Source: a virus. Taken from it: 64,000 nucleotides of DNA. Within the stretch, counting starts at the first letter, position 1; each line of letters opens with the position of its first letter. Where the stretch lies: IMG/VR virus record IMGVR_UViG_3300017991_000007, positions 42,649 to 106,648 of that record. One strand, 5' to 3'. The translations under genes were made by a program, and so were the position numbers. Below the pieces are notes generated by a model. It was not told where the DNA came from. It worked only from the letters and a program-made list of their open reading frames with translations, and made no database searches. Positions 6,564 through 16,067 of this stretch are shown here, in pieces.

Positions 6564-6606
6564 TAGGCAAGTTGATTGAAACGCAAACTTGCAAAGGGGT
6601 ATGCAA

Positions 6607-7215
6607 ATGGCGAAAGCTAAGGCAACTAAGAAAAAAGAGGTCACTGAGATTCCTTTCACTGAGGATATTCAGACTCTTTTTACTGCGACAATGGCTACCG
6701 CTGAGGAATTGAAGGGTGGTACGGTTAAACCGAATACTGAGGATGCTCTTTTCATCCATGCCGGTTACAAGGGCATTGAAAAGGCTGCAAAGGCCGGTAT
6801 TGATGCAGTACGTCCGATTCTCCAAAAGGCGGCTGAGGATACTGAGGGTGGTACTTTTGAGGGTGCCAACGGGAAAGCTACCTATACATGGATTCAGGGT
6901 GACGATACCGTGAATTTCACTGAGGCAACTACCGAATTGCTTGAGCAAAAAGGTGTCTTGGATGATAGCGTGGTTATCCATGCGACTCTCAAACCGGGCG
7001 TTGAAGTGGAAAAGATAACCGAAAAAGAGCTTGAGGTTATTCAAAAATACTTCGATGTAGAGTACACTCTTTCCCATGAAAAAATTGCGGCTCAAGTCAC
7101 TCTTGAAAAACTCACTCAAGAGGAATTGGACGCAACGGTAGAGCGTGTTCCTGCAAAGGGTTACGGTAGGCTGAATGTCACACCGGCAAAAGAGGTTAAG
7201 AAGTCTTTTTCCTAA
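6607..7215 (+). CDS. Hypothetical protein expressed from its own promoter, 202 aa
   Basis: Monocistronic unit with a strong promoter before and a strong terminator after, which points to high expression. I choose ATG 6607 because AAAGGGG lies 7 bases upstream; ATG 6601 is too close. The protein is acidic and helical apart from a Lys-rich N-terminus, with F-T-E-D-I-Q-T-L-F near the start and no cysteines. The overall look is of a cytoplasmic DNA-metabolism accessory protein, but I recognise no family and do not assign a function. Confidence 0.75.
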   Translation: MAKAKATKKKEVTEIPFTEDIQTLFTATMATAEELKGGTVKPNTEDALFIHAGYKGIEKAAKAGIDAVRPILQKAAEDTEGGTFEGANGKATYTWIQGDDTVNFTEATTELLEQKGVLDDSVVIHATLKPGVEVEKITEKELEVIQKYFDVEYTLSHEKIAAQVTLEKLTQEELDATVERVPAKGYGRLNVTPAKEVKKSFS

Positions 7216-7250
7216 GCCTCTAAGACACACCGGATTGATAAACTCTTTAT

Positions 7251-7286
7251 AAGACGTAAGGGTGTAATGCCCTTGCGTCTTTTTTG
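7251..7286 (+). terminator. Rho-independent terminator
   Basis: A 12-bp stem (AAGACGTAAGGG / CCCTTGCGTCTT, one G-T pair) with a 6-base loop is followed by a T run. It ends the 202-residue protein unit. Confidence 0.95.
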
Positions 7287-7304
7287 CTTTGAGGGATAGG
7301 TGCT

Positions 7305-9284
7305 ATGGATAATGTGTTTCGATTGACTGAGGGATTCCTTGATAAGTACAAAGGCCGTCAACCAAATTGGGGGTACGGCGTTGTGGGGTGGGTGACGTAC
7401 AAGCGCACCTATGCCCGGTTAAAACCGGACGGCAATTTAGAGGATTGGTGGGAAACGGTAAAGCGGGTAGTAGAGGGTTGCTACAATGTTCAAAAGCTTC
7501 ATTGTGAGGCACACCGCTTACCGTGGAATGGTAACAAGGGGCAGCTATCAGCCCAAAAGATGTATGACTTGATCTTTAATATGAAATTTCTACCGCCGGG
7601 TAGAGGGCTTTGGGCAATGGGTACTGAGTATGTTTCGGAGCGTGGCAGTGCGGCTTTGAATAATTGTGGATTTGTCAGTACCAAGGATATCAAGAGGGAC
7701 TTTGCCCGTCCTTTCTGTTTTCTTATGGATATGAGTATGCTTGGAGTGGGGGTGGGAGCGGATACCAAAGGGGCCGGTACTTTCACCTTGACGCAACCGG
7801 ATTACGATGATGAGCCTTATATCATTCCAGACTCAAGAGAGGGTTGGGTTGATTCGCTCAAGGCTATTTTGGATGCGTTTTCCGGGCGTGGTAGGTTGCC
7901 CGCCAAATTCGATTACTCCCAAATCAGACCGCAGGGCGCAACTCTCAGGGGGTTTGGGGGTAAAGCCTCTGGACCCGGACCTTTGAAGCTACTCCATAAA
8001 GACGTGATCCGAATGCTGCATAAGCAAGTGTATGAAAAGAATGGAGAGGTAACGTCAACTGTTATCGTAGATATTTTCAACATGGCAGGGCGTTGTGTTG
8101 TAGCGGGTGGTATTCGTAGGTCCGCTGAAATCATGCTTGGGGATTCTGAGGATGCTGATTTTCTGGACTTGAAAAACCCTGCTAAGTGGAAAAAGGAGTT
8201 GAATTCGCATAGGTGGGCATCCAATAACTCAGTGTTCGCTGAGGTTGGCATGGACTATGAGCCTTTTGTGGATCAAATCATGGAAAACGGGGAGCCGGGT
8301 TTCGTTTGGTTGGATAATGCCCGGAATTATGGACGGATGATTGATGGATTCAATGAGGATGCGGACCCGTTTGTAATGGGATGTAACCCGTGCGGCGAAC
8401 AGTCGCTTGAATCTTATGAGCTTTGCAATCTGGTAGAGACTTTTCCGGCATTCCACGAATCTTATGAGGAATTTCAGTTTACACTGAAATATGCGTACCT
8501 ATACGCAAAGACCGTATCCCTGATTCCCACGCATGATCCCAACGCAAATGCGATTATCGGACGTAACCGGCGCATTGGCACGTCCGTATCCGGTATCACT
8601 CAGGCAATTCAGAGGTTTGGTTTTCGGAGTTTTATTCAAATGCTTGATAAGGGCTACCAATATCTGCGGCAACTGGACAATATTTATGCCCGCTGGTTAT
8701 GTGTGCCAAACTCAATCAAACTAACATCCGTGAAACCATCCGGTACCATTTCCCTCTTGACGGGTGCGACCCCCGGTATCCATTTCCCCGAATCTGAATA
8801 CTACATAAGAAACATCCGGTTTGATCCCGGCTCCCCGCTTTTGGAGCGGCTTGAGGCTGCGGGCTACCCGGTAGAACCATCCATTCAGAAAGATAATACA
8901 TTAGTAGTGAGCTTTCCCGTCCGGCAAGAGCTTTTCAGCAAATCTAAGTATGACGTGACGGTTTGGGAACAATTTGAGCTTGCCAGCCAGATACAGAAGC
9001 ATTGGAGCGATAATCAGGTATCGGTCACTATCACGGTGCAAGAGGGAGAGGCGCAAGATGTTCCACGCTGCCTTTCGATGTACGAGAGTAGGCTGAAATC
9101 GGTATCAATGCTGCCTTTAGGGGAGCATGGTTATAAGCAAGCCCCGTATATTCCAATTACCAAGGCTGAGTATGATAAGATGATGAGAAAGTTAAAACCT
9201 TTGGACTTCAATGTGTCCGAGAAAGAGTGCCATGACCAAGAAGATAAATTCTGCGATTCAGAAAGCTGCGAAATCAAAACCTAA
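7305..9284 (+). CDS. nrdJ: Class II (adenosylcobalamin-dependent) ribonucleoside-triphosphate reductase
   Basis: It reduces ribonucleoside triphosphates to deoxy forms using vitamin B12. At 659 residues it resembles the monomeric Lactobacillus leichmannii enzyme. The key residues are present: N-P-C-G-E at 361-365 (thiyl-radical Cys363, Glu365, Asn361), the disulfide pair Cys121 and Cys374, and a C-terminal reducing pair Cys650/Cys655 in C-x4-C. The Cys363 to Cys374 spacing matches the family. G-I-R-R-S-A-E and K-P-S-G-T motifs also fit. It needs no oxygen and no small subunit, but the cell must provide cobalamin. A terminator precedes it and no clear promoter is seen. Confidence 0.95.
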   Translation: MDNVFRLTEGFLDKYKGRQPNWGYGVVGWVTYKRTYARLKPDGNLEDWWETVKRVVEGCYNVQKLHCEAHRLPWNGNKGQLSAQKMYDLIFNMKFLPPGRGLWAMGTEYVSERGSAALNNCGFVSTKDIKRDFARPFCFLMDMSMLGVGVGADTKGAGTFTLTQPDYDDEPYIIPDSREGWVDSLKAILDAFSGRGRLPAKFDYSQIRPQGATLRGFGGKASGPGPLKLLHKDVIRMLHKQVYEKNGEVTSTVIVDIFNMAGRCVVAGGIRRSAEIMLGDSEDADFLDLKNPAKWKKELNSHRWASNNSVFAEVGMDYEPFVDQIMENGEPGFVWLDNARNYGRMIDGFNEDADPFVMGCNPCGEQSLESYELCNLVETFPAFHESYEEFQFTLKYAYLYAKTVSLIPTHDPNANAIIGRNRRIGTSVSGITQAIQRFGFRSFIQMLDKGYQYLRQLDNIYARWLCVPNSIKLTSVKPSGTISLLTGATPGIHFPESEYYIRNIRFDPGSPLLERLEAAGYPVEPSIQKDNTLVVSFPVRQELFSKSKYDVTVWEQFELASQIQKHWSDNQVSVTITVQEGEAQDVPRCLSMYESRLKSVSMLPLGEHGYKQAPYIPITKAEYDKMMRKLKPLDFNVSEKECHDQEDKFCDSESCEIKT

Positions 9285-9456
9285 GTTCGTACCAAGGGAA
9301 CGGTTGCGTTCCTGTAGGAAGTGTGGGAGCATATTTCGTAGTGATGACCATTATTTGTGTCGTAATTGTCGGGGTAAAGAGGCGAAAAAGCATACCCCGA
9401 AAAAGAAGTTTGATAATGAGAGTATGATTGTCCGTCTGCAAGGGGGTCCGAAATGA
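9232..9456 (+). CDS. Zinc-ribbon protein, 74 aa
   Basis: The ATG at 9232 lies 53 bases inside the reductase gene. The protein has a basic N-terminus and a central zinc ribbon C-R-K-C...C-R-N-C (10 residues between pairs), then a Lys-rich tail. It sits between the reductase and portal genes and overlaps the portal start by ATGA. A nucleic-acid-binding or terminase-associated role is possible but not shown. Confidence 0.7.
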   Translation: MTKKINSAIQKAAKSKPKFVPRERLRSCRKCGSIFRSDDHYLCRNCRGKEAKKHTPKKKFDNESMIVRLQGGPK

Positions 9457-11294
9457 GTAAGGGTAAGAAGTCCACAAAGAAAAAAGGTGTGGAAGGGCAG
9501 CGTACCAGACCGCCGGTAGAGGAATACATTATGGAGAAAGTAGTTGACTCTCAAGAGGTCGTAGTCAAGGTCTTTGGCGGCGGCGGTATTGACGGTCATT
9601 CTCAAATTGGAAAGATGGAAAGATTTGGAGCAAGGTCTAAGCAGCTTCCCCCGGATCATTTTGAGCAAGATATCCGAGCCGGAAATGTTATTGCTCCCCT
9701 TTATGATCCTGCGGTTTGGGCTTTCCTCTTAGAGCAAAATACAAGGCTAAATAAGCTTGTCAACTCAATGGCGTGTAACACCGTTGGTTTGGGTTGGAAA
9801 ATCGTACCGGTTAAAGAGGATGAGACTTATATTGAACAAAACAAGAAAGAGATTGAGGCAGAAAAGGAACTGTTGATCCCCCTTTTCCAGCATCCTAATC
9901 CAGAGGTTCCCTTTACCGAGCTTATGAAAATGGTCAAGGTTGATGAGGAAAGCACGGGGCAGGGTTGGATGGAGGTTATCAGAAATCTCAAGGGTGACAA
10001 GGTTGCAAATATGAATCATTTGCCGTCCTACACCATGCGGGTTGCTAAAGGTGGGGATAGGTTTGTTCAAATGCGTCCCTCTGATACTTCCAAGAAAGTG
10101 TATTTCAAGCCTTTCGGAGTAGAGAGGAAATTGGATTCTTTAACCGGAGAGTGGGAGAAACCGGGTCAACCGATACCGGCTGATAGAGAGGCTAATGAAG
10201 TTCTTTACTGGAAAATTTACAACCCACGCTCATCTTTTTATGGTGCGCCAAGAGTTGTATCCGCAGCACCGGCTGTTGCTGGTACACGCCTTGCCCACAA
10301 ACGAAACGTGGCATTCTTTGAAAACGATGCGACCCCACGCCTTGCGATTATCGTAAATGGAGGGCAGCTTTCGGATGAATCAATGAAAATGATTGAGGAT
10401 TTTGTTGATGCCCGTGGAAAAGGACCGGGTAATGCTGGTAGATTGATGGTTTTGCAAGCACGGGGAGCCGATTCAATGCTTGCGGATGCGAGTCAACTCA
10501 ATATTAACCTTATGCCGCTTACCGTGGGAGTCCAAGATGATGCCAGCTTTAGCCGGTACCTCACTCAGAATAATGAGGAAGTACGAGAGGCATTTGGTAT
10601 TGGACAAATTTTCATTGGTACCTCAGACGATGTAAACCGAGCGGTTGCTTTGGCGATGAAACAATTGACTGTAGAGCAAGTTTTTGAGCCTGAATCACGG
10701 CGTTATGAGTATCGAATCAATGAAACAATCGTAAAGACTTTCAATGTCAAACACGTCCGGCTCAAATTTATCAGACCCCGGACTACCGATATGCAAGCTG
10801 AGTCTCAAGCATACTCTATGCTTGCTGCGGTTGGCGGCGTAACTCCCAATGACGTGCGTGATTTCCTTGAGAAACCGAGATTTGAGGGCAAGTGGGCAAA
10901 TACTCCGCTTTCGGTCCTGCGTTCTGGAATGATGGAAATTCAGGATAACCCGGATGCTACTATGTGGACTGAGTATGGTGACAAAATTCCTCAGCAAGAG
11001 TTGGTTGATGCTCAAGCCGATAAAGTCCGCATGGAGGTTGGTATGGCAGGGGCGCAAGCTACGACCCCACAAAAGATGCCAACTGAGGGTGCTACGATAA
11101 CCCCGCCGGGTATTATGGACCGTGATAAGATCAAAGAAGCGGTTAGAGCAACCCCGGAAAACCGGGAAGCGGCCAAAGAAGCATTGAAAGAGTTTCCCGC
11201 TGAGAGTATCCAAGAATCTATAGATGAAATGCAAGCGATTGCACAAGGTCTTAGGGATATGGGATTCAATGTGGAAGTCACTTTACCTGAGTAA
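9453..11294 (+). CDS. Portal protein
   Basis: A 613-residue protein at the start of the head genes, just before the prohead protease. It has the features of HK97/PBSX-type portals: a segment reading P-L-Y-D-P-A-V-W-A-F-L-L-E-Q-N-T-R-L, then Y-N-P-R-S-S-F-Y-G-A-P-R-V, and E-V-R-E-A-F-G-I-G-Q-I-F-I-G, the usual portal core order. The dodecameric portal forms the DNA channel at one capsid vertex. The last 120 residues are low-complexity and helical. Coupled by ATGA to the upstream gene. Confidence 0.85.
   Translation: MSKGKKSTKKKGVEGQRTRPPVEEYIMEKVVDSQEVVVKVFGGGGIDGHSQIGKMERFGARSKQLPPDHFEQDIRAGNVIAPLYDPAVWAFLLEQNTRLNKLVNSMACNTVGLGWKIVPVKEDETYIEQNKKEIEAEKELLIPLFQHPNPEVPFTELMKMVKVDEESTGQGWMEVIRNLKGDKVANMNHLPSYTMRVAKGGDRFVQMRPSDTSKKVYFKPFGVERKLDSLTGEWEKPGQPIPADREANEVLYWKIYNPRSSFYGAPRVVSAAPAVAGTRLAHKRNVAFFENDATPRLAIIVNGGQLSDESMKMIEDFVDARGKGPGNAGRLMVLQARGADSMLADASQLNINLMPLTVGVQDDASFSRYLTQNNEEVREAFGIGQIFIGTSDDVNRAVALAMKQLTVEQVFEPESRRYEYRINETIVKTFNVKHVRLKFIRPRTTDMQAESQAYSMLAAVGGVTPNDVRDFLEKPRFEGKWANTPLSVLRSGMMEIQDNPDATMWTEYGDKIPQQELVDAQADKVRMEVGMAGAQATTPQKMPTEGATITPPGIMDRDKIKEAVRATPENREAAKEALKEFPAESIQESIDEMQAIAQGLRDMGFNVEVTLPE
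11229..11244. repeat. Dispersed palindrome, 11/12 match
   Basis: ATGCAAGCGATTGCAC inside the portal gene, one mismatch from GTGCAA-N4-TTGCAC. Confidence 0.7.
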
Positions 11295-11345
11295 AGACGT
11301 GAAAAAAGCCTTACACACCATTTTAGGAAACGCAAAGATATAGGG

Positions 11346-11388
11346 TTGACAAAAATTTTTTGCATAAGTACACTGATTTCTGTATGAT
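11346..11388 (+). promoter_or_regulatory. Head-gene promoter region
   Basis: Two overlapping candidates exist: TTGACA-17-TACACT (11346-11374) and TTGCAT-17-TATGAT (11360-11388). The second has the better -10. Neither has the TGT of the main family, so this may be a differently timed, for example late, promoter. It lies in the 132-base gap before the capsid operon. Confidence 0.6.
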
Positions 11389-11426
11389 ACTTGGTATAGA
11401 AACCTAAAGTTTCAAGGAGAACGACA

Positions 11427-11645
11427 ATGCCGATGCCTAAGTACAAATCCCCCAACAAAAATGCGAGAGTTGCAGACGTGTCTTTGGTTGGTACCCGTGC
11501 TAACGTGGTTCGTCACGGCGCACCCCGTATGGCTGACCAAACCGCAGCCGGGAATGTCAATACTGCATCAAGCCGGAATACTTCAAACTATTCCGACCTG
11601 AATCAGAAACGGAACAAGGGTGCTGGTAAGGACATGATTAGCTAA
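11427..11645 (+). CDS. Small basic head-region protein, 72 aa
   Basis: ATG preceded by CAAGGAG. The protein is rich in Asn, Arg, Lys and Ser with no hydrophobic core, so it is probably unfolded alone. It sits first in the capsid operon, between portal and protease. It might be a minor capsid or scaffold-associated protein, but no family is recognised. Confidence 0.7.
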   Translation: MPMPKYKSPNKNARVADVSLVGTRANVVRHGAPRMADQTAAGNVNTASSRNTSNYSDLNQKRNKGAGKDMIS

Positions 11646-11681
11646 ATCCAGCGTTTCGGTTCTAAAGCAGTAGGAGTAGGG

Positions 11682-14114
11682 ATGAAAGACCGTTTTGAAT
11701 TCGATCTGTTCGTTCAAAAAGCGGAGGAACGGGAGGGCCGTCCTTTCTTGACGATCTATGCCACCGATACGGCTGAGGATCAACACAAGGAAAGATGTTC
11801 CCGTACTTGTCTTGAACGGATGCAGGATCAAATCAAACGTCATTCCGTTGACCTATTGAATTCCCACCATGACGCAGTAGGTATGGGGAAAGCGGTTGAT
11901 TCCTTCATTGTTGATGCCGGACAATTCGATTCGGAGCTTAACGGGGAAACGGCTCTACTGGTTGATGTAGAGCTTGATCCCCGTTTTCCGCAAGCGGTTG
12001 CGCTGCATGAATCAGCAATGAAGGGGGAGCATAAACATAAATTCTCCATAGGCGGGCGGCTTAACAGGCAGAATCCAAAACCTTTCTATTATGAGCGTGG
12101 TAAGAAAGTGCTTGATGACGTGGAATTAGACCATATCACTGCTTGCCGTGCGCCCAAAGCGTCAAATCAAAGGACTCACATTGCAGAGGCCGTATTCAAG
12201 ACTTTGGATATGACTGAGGATGATGAGGTTTTGATTCTTGGGGATACCGAGGATGACGGGTTGGAGTTTGATAAGAAAGGTATGGGAGGTCTGTTGCCGA
12301 TTGGCGATAGAGCAAGACCTTGGGATGCGTCCGGGGCAGTTCGGCGTGTGCGAGATTGGGCAAACGCCAATGAAAAGCCGAATGCCAAGTATGGACGTGC
12401 CTTTCTCTGGCATGACAAGACCAACCCGGATGTATTCGGAGCTTATAAGCTGCCCTATGCTGATATTGTGAATGGTCAATTGACTGCAATGCCAAGAGGT
12501 CTTTTTGCAGCGGCGGCTGCGGTCCAAGGCGCAAGAGGCGGCGTGGACATTCCTGCGGCTGATAGAGGAATGGTGCAACGAAAGCTTGCCTCTTATTATA
12601 GTAAGATGCGGACTCAGTTTGACGATGCCAATATTCAGGTGCCTTGGGCGCATGAAATGGCTATTGAGAAAGTCTTTGGGTCTGATTTCTTTACTGTACT
12701 CAAATCTTTGGACTCAGCGTACTTTGAGGGTGAAACCGCACCCGCTGGTAAAGGTCCAAGGGAGCATACCCATAAATTCACCGGACGGTTGAATGGGGAG
12801 AGTGGTACGTTAATCGGTATGACTACAAGTTGGTCTGCGGGGGAACGTCACGCTCATATGGTTGATCTTGTTGGTAAGGATGAGGCGGTAACGGCCCCGG
12901 CAAGCAGGGGATTTAATCATACTCACAACTTAGAAATGCCGAGCGTTTCATCCATTACCGAGAAACAGTTTGACAAGGTTCTAATGGAAGCAGCCAAGGA
13001 ACTACCGATTATGTTCTTTGGGAATGATAAATTGAAAAAACTTGCAGAAAAGGCCGTTTCAAGACAAGAGCCGGAAAGCGAGCATGAAATGGATAAGGAC
13101 AAGATCGAAAACGTAGAGGCGGGCGCACCGGTAGAGGAAACCCCTGATACCGAGACTATTGATACGCCTGAAAACGCAGAAAGCGAGCAAGCCGCTGAGA
13201 GCGTTACCGAGCCGGTTGAAACCGAGACACCCTCTGAGGATGATCCTATGGAGCTTACCAAAGAGGATACCGGGATTCTGCGTAAGATTGTCAATGCTTT
13301 TCGGAGTGATCCGAAAGAGGATAACCGTCCTTTGCAGGATAGGATTATCGACGCTGCGGACCATATCACTGAAAACTCAGTTTCGCAGGACAACTTTGAT
13401 GAGGTTGCGGGCGCAAGCCTTTACCTGTTGAAGCGTCTTACCGGACTTGAGTTGGACCGTGATGAGCTTGCCGTTAAGTCTGCAAGGCTCTTGAGTCAGC
13501 TTGAAATGATTGCGGATAAGGATGCCCCGGTTGCCCTTGAGGTGGAAACGCCTGAAAGTGTCGATACGGGGGAGCCGTCTGATGACGTGTCCAAAACCAC
13601 TGAGGACGGGGATACCCCGGAGGACACAGAAACTACTCCAATGGAGGTTGAGGAAATGAATGCTGAGGAATTAAAAGCCTTTGGCAAGGAGTTGGCAACC
13701 GGTTTGGTGGAAGGTCTTACCCCGGCAATTACGCAGGGAGTAGTTGACACATTCCGCAAAGAGGGTTTGCTGCCCGCCGCAAAGGAAATCGAAACTGAAA
13801 CCCCGGCTGAGGCTCCGAAAGAGGCCGCACCGGAAACCACTGAGGCTCCGAAAGAGGAAACTCCTAAAGAGACTCAGACCCCCGAAACACCGGAAACTGA
13901 AACCGAGACACCCGCTGAAACCCCGAATGAGGTTGCCAAGACTAAAGACGTTTTGGATGAAATTCTGAAAACCGTCCAAGGTCTTGATACCCGCATTACG
14001 GAGATTGAGGGACGGCCCGGACCATCCCGCAGCATTGCCGGTCAAGACCCCGCTCCTGCATTGCCGCAAAAGAAAAACAACGGCATTTTCGCAGGTGCAT
14101 TGTTTCGGAAATAA
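11682..14114 (+). CDS. Prohead protease fused to a long scaffold-like C-terminus, 810 aa
   Basis: Residues 1-185 look like a phage prohead serine protease of the XkdF/S78 type: S-H-H-D at 61-64 supplies the histidine and F-S-I-G-G-R at 121-126 the serine, followed by a D-H-I-T-A-C-R-A-P-K-A-S-N close. Next comes the domain often fused to such proteases (about 195-320, ending A-A-A-A-A-V-Q-G-A-R-G-G-V), then a His-rich piece with two H-x-H units (about 355-415). The last 380 residues are acidic, helical and repetitive (Pro-Glu-Thr), as expected of scaffold. The enzyme would cut scaffold and capsid protein during head maturation. Such fusions self-process. Confidence 0.8.
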   Translation: MKDRFEFDLFVQKAEEREGRPFLTIYATDTAEDQHKERCSRTCLERMQDQIKRHSVDLLNSHHDAVGMGKAVDSFIVDAGQFDSELNGETALLVDVELDPRFPQAVALHESAMKGEHKHKFSIGGRLNRQNPKPFYYERGKKVLDDVELDHITACRAPKASNQRTHIAEAVFKTLDMTEDDEVLILGDTEDDGLEFDKKGMGGLLPIGDRARPWDASGAVRRVRDWANANEKPNAKYGRAFLWHDKTNPDVFGAYKLPYADIVNGQLTAMPRGLFAAAAAVQGARGGVDIPAADRGMVQRKLASYYSKMRTQFDDANIQVPWAHEMAIEKVFGSDFFTVLKSLDSAYFEGETAPAGKGPREHTHKFTGRLNGESGTLIGMTTSWSAGERHAHMVDLVGKDEAVTAPASRGFNHTHNLEMPSVSSITEKQFDKVLMEAAKELPIMFFGNDKLKKLAEKAVSRQEPESEHEMDKDKIENVEAGAPVEETPDTETIDTPENAESEQAAESVTEPVETETPSEDDPMELTKEDTGILRKIVNAFRSDPKEDNRPLQDRIIDAADHITENSVSQDNFDEVAGASLYLLKRLTGLELDRDELAVKSARLLSQLEMIADKDAPVALEVETPESVDTGEPSDDVSKTTEDGDTPEDTETTPMEVEEMNAEELKAFGKELATGLVEGLTPAITQGVVDTFRKEGLLPAAKEIETETPAEAPKEAAPETTEAPKEETPKETQTPETPETETETPAETPNEVAKTKDVLDEILKTVQGLDTRITEIEGRPGPSRSIAGQDPAPALPQKKNNGIFAGALFRK

Positions 14115-14184
14115 GCTAGGGTAAAACTTGGCTTAAAAGAGACTAAGGTATTGATCTGTAAACACATTTCTATAGGAGGCTGCA

Positions 14185-15498
14185 ATGCCTAACGAGAATG
14201 AACAAATTGTAGAGAAAACAATCTCTACCGATATGATGCTTACGGGTGGTCGCCTGAATCCGGTCCAGCAGGATGCGTTTGTCCAGTTGGTGAAAGACAA
14301 CTCCGTAATGCTGGCAATGGTCCGCTACGAGCAAATGGCCGTTTCCAGAAAGCAGATTGACAAGCTCTACATTGGTGAGCCTGTTACCGCCGGTATCGCT
14401 GAAAACATCTGCACCAACAACGATTCCCGCACCGTCTTTGATCAGGTCAACCTGAATGCGGATAAGCTGAAATCCGATTGGTCCATTACCACGGAAACCT
14501 TGCAGGAAAACATCGAAGGTGAAAACTTCGAGGATACCGTGATGGATATGATGACCAAGCGTATCGCTACCGATATTGAACTGCTTGGAATTCAGGGTGA
14601 TACCAACATTACGCCGGGTACCCCGCTTACCAACTTGCTTTCCGTTGCGGACGGTTGGGATAAGCTGACTGATTCCTCTCATCTGCTTGACGCTGCGGGT
14701 GCTACCATTGAGAAAGAAATCTTTGCGGGCGCAATCCGCAAGATGCCGGAACAGTACCTCCAAGACCCGGATTTGCGCTGGTTCATGCCCCGCTCGGTTG
14801 CTACCGATTGGGCTGAGTACCTTGCATCCCGTGAAACCGTTGGTGGTGACGCTGCCCTGAGTGGAAATTCCATGCGTCCGTTTGGCTATCCCGTCACAAT
14901 CGTTCCCAATATGCCTCAGCGTAAGCCGCTTGCGGCGGGTGCTGCTACCCCGGCTCTTGTTACCGGCGGTGAATTCGCACCTTATGAGGTCATTGCGGGC
15001 GTGAATGATGCAGTCACAATCAACGTGGACGGCGGCGGCAATGTTGCAGTCACCATTCCGGCGGGCGTTTATACGGTAGTCGAGTTCATCCCGGTCCTGC
15101 GGGCTGCGATGATTGCTACCGGCGCAACCGGTATCGCTGCGAGTGCTGCCCTGAATATGTATGATGATGGAGAGGGCCGGGTTGTATTCCAGACCGTTGC
15201 AACCGGAGCCGCATCAAGCATTCAGTTCGTGGCTGTTGCCAACGATATGTACGATGAGCTTGGAGTGACCGCTGCAACCACAACCGGAGCCGATTCCGGC
15301 GGTGATACCAACGATGGTACAATCATGTGGTTGGCGAATCCCCGCAACTTCATTTACGGTATGGTTGATGACACCCGTATCTACACCGAATTCAACAAAG
15401 ATTGTGACCGTCACGAATTCGTGATCTACAATCAGGTCGCATACAACATTGAGAATACGGACGCTATCGTTAAGGTGATCAACCTGAAACGTGGTTAA
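14185..15498 (+). CDS. Major capsid protein (HK97 fold) with an inserted domain
   Basis: A strong TAGGAGG site precedes the ATG and a strong terminator follows, both fitting the most abundant virion protein. The N-terminal helix, the T-T-E-T-L-Q-E-N-I segment, M-P-R-S-V-A-T-D-W and the final N-P-R-N-F-I-Y-G-M-V-D-D-T-R-I-Y-T-E-F are typical of HK97-type capsid proteins. About 110 residues between 265 and 375, Gly/Ala/Thr/Val-rich, break the usual C-terminal part and look like a separate beta domain resembling those in flagellar cap proteins. It may project from the capsid surface. 437 residues in all. Confidence 0.85.
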   Translation: MPNENEQIVEKTISTDMMLTGGRLNPVQQDAFVQLVKDNSVMLAMVRYEQMAVSRKQIDKLYIGEPVTAGIAENICTNNDSRTVFDQVNLNADKLKSDWSITTETLQENIEGENFEDTVMDMMTKRIATDIELLGIQGDTNITPGTPLTNLLSVADGWDKLTDSSHLLDAAGATIEKEIFAGAIRKMPEQYLQDPDLRWFMPRSVATDWAEYLASRETVGGDAALSGNSMRPFGYPVTIVPNMPQRKPLAAGAATPALVTGGEFAPYEVIAGVNDAVTINVDGGGNVAVTIPAGVYTVVEFIPVLRAAMIATGATGIAASAALNMYDDGEGRVVFQTVATGAASSIQFVAVANDMYDELGVTAATTTGADSGGDTNDGTIMWLANPRNFIYGMVDDTRIYTEFNKDCDRHEFVIYNQVAYNIENTDAIVKVINLKRG

Positions 15499-15513
15499 TC
15501 TCTGATTCCCTGA

Positions 15514-15547
15514 AAGGTGGGGGCTGAAATATGCCCCCGGCCTTTTT
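15514..15547 (+). terminator. Rho-independent terminator after the capsid gene
   Basis: Stem GGGGGC / GCCCCC with an 8-base loop, extended by GG / CC across a small bulge, then TTTTT. It would let capsid mRNA accumulate over downstream connector mRNA. Confidence 0.85.
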
Positions 15548-15569
15548 AACCAGTTTTAGGGAGTAAACA

Positions 15570-16067
15570 ATGGCTGAAAAGCACTACTACCGACCCGAAA
15601 GCAAGAAACTCAGCATTCACTTGCCGAGTGGAAAATTCTGCCTGTTCTATCACAAAAACCCTCAGAGGAATGTGATTACGGATGAGCGGGATATTGCTTA
15701 CTTGGGTAAAATCGACAATATCCATGAAGTAGTACAACTTCCAGACGGACGTTGGGTACGCAAGCCGGACGGCGGTGTGAATCCCGCAAGAGGCGTTGTG
15801 ATCGAATCCCAAGAGCCTGAGAGTGTGCCAAGTGGGGCAGAACACCCCTTAGCCAAGCAGCTTGAGGATGAGCCGCCTTTGCCTGAGACTGAGGATGATG
15901 AGTCCGATAGTGACGATGATGACGGCTATTCCAAAGAGGATTTAGAGGCTTTTACCAAAGATGAACTACTTGAGCTTGCGGATGAGGATTTTTCCGACCT
16001 TGAGCTTAAATCGTCAATGAAAAAAGCCGATATGGTTGACGCAATCTTAAAGGCACAAGACAAGTAA
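15570..16067 (+). CDS. Head protein with acidic linker and SAP/Rho-N-like C-terminus, 165 aa
   Basis: The N-terminal 75 residues form a small beta-rich domain, followed by a very acidic linker (Asp/Ser/Glu). The last 45 residues read S-K-E-D-L-E-A-F-T-K-D-E-L-L-E-L-A...K-A-D-M-V-D-A-I-L, the helix-extended-helix pattern of SAP, LEM or Rho N-terminal domains. Small proteins of this build often follow the capsid gene in phages. Exact role unknown; a head-completion or DNA-contact role is plausible. Confidence 0.65.
   Translation: MAEKHYYRPESKKLSIHLPSGKFCLFYHKNPQRNVITDERDIAYLGKIDNIHEVVQLPDGRWVRKPDGGVNPARGVVIESQEPESVPSGAEHPLAKQLEDEPPLPETEDDESDSDDDDGYSKEDLEAFTKDELLELADEDFSDLELKSSMKKADMVDAILKAQDK

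Noticed and set aside
14115-14184. A capsid-gene promoter in this gap
   Set aside because: No -35/-10 pair with acceptable spacing was found; only the TAGGAGG ribosome site is clear.
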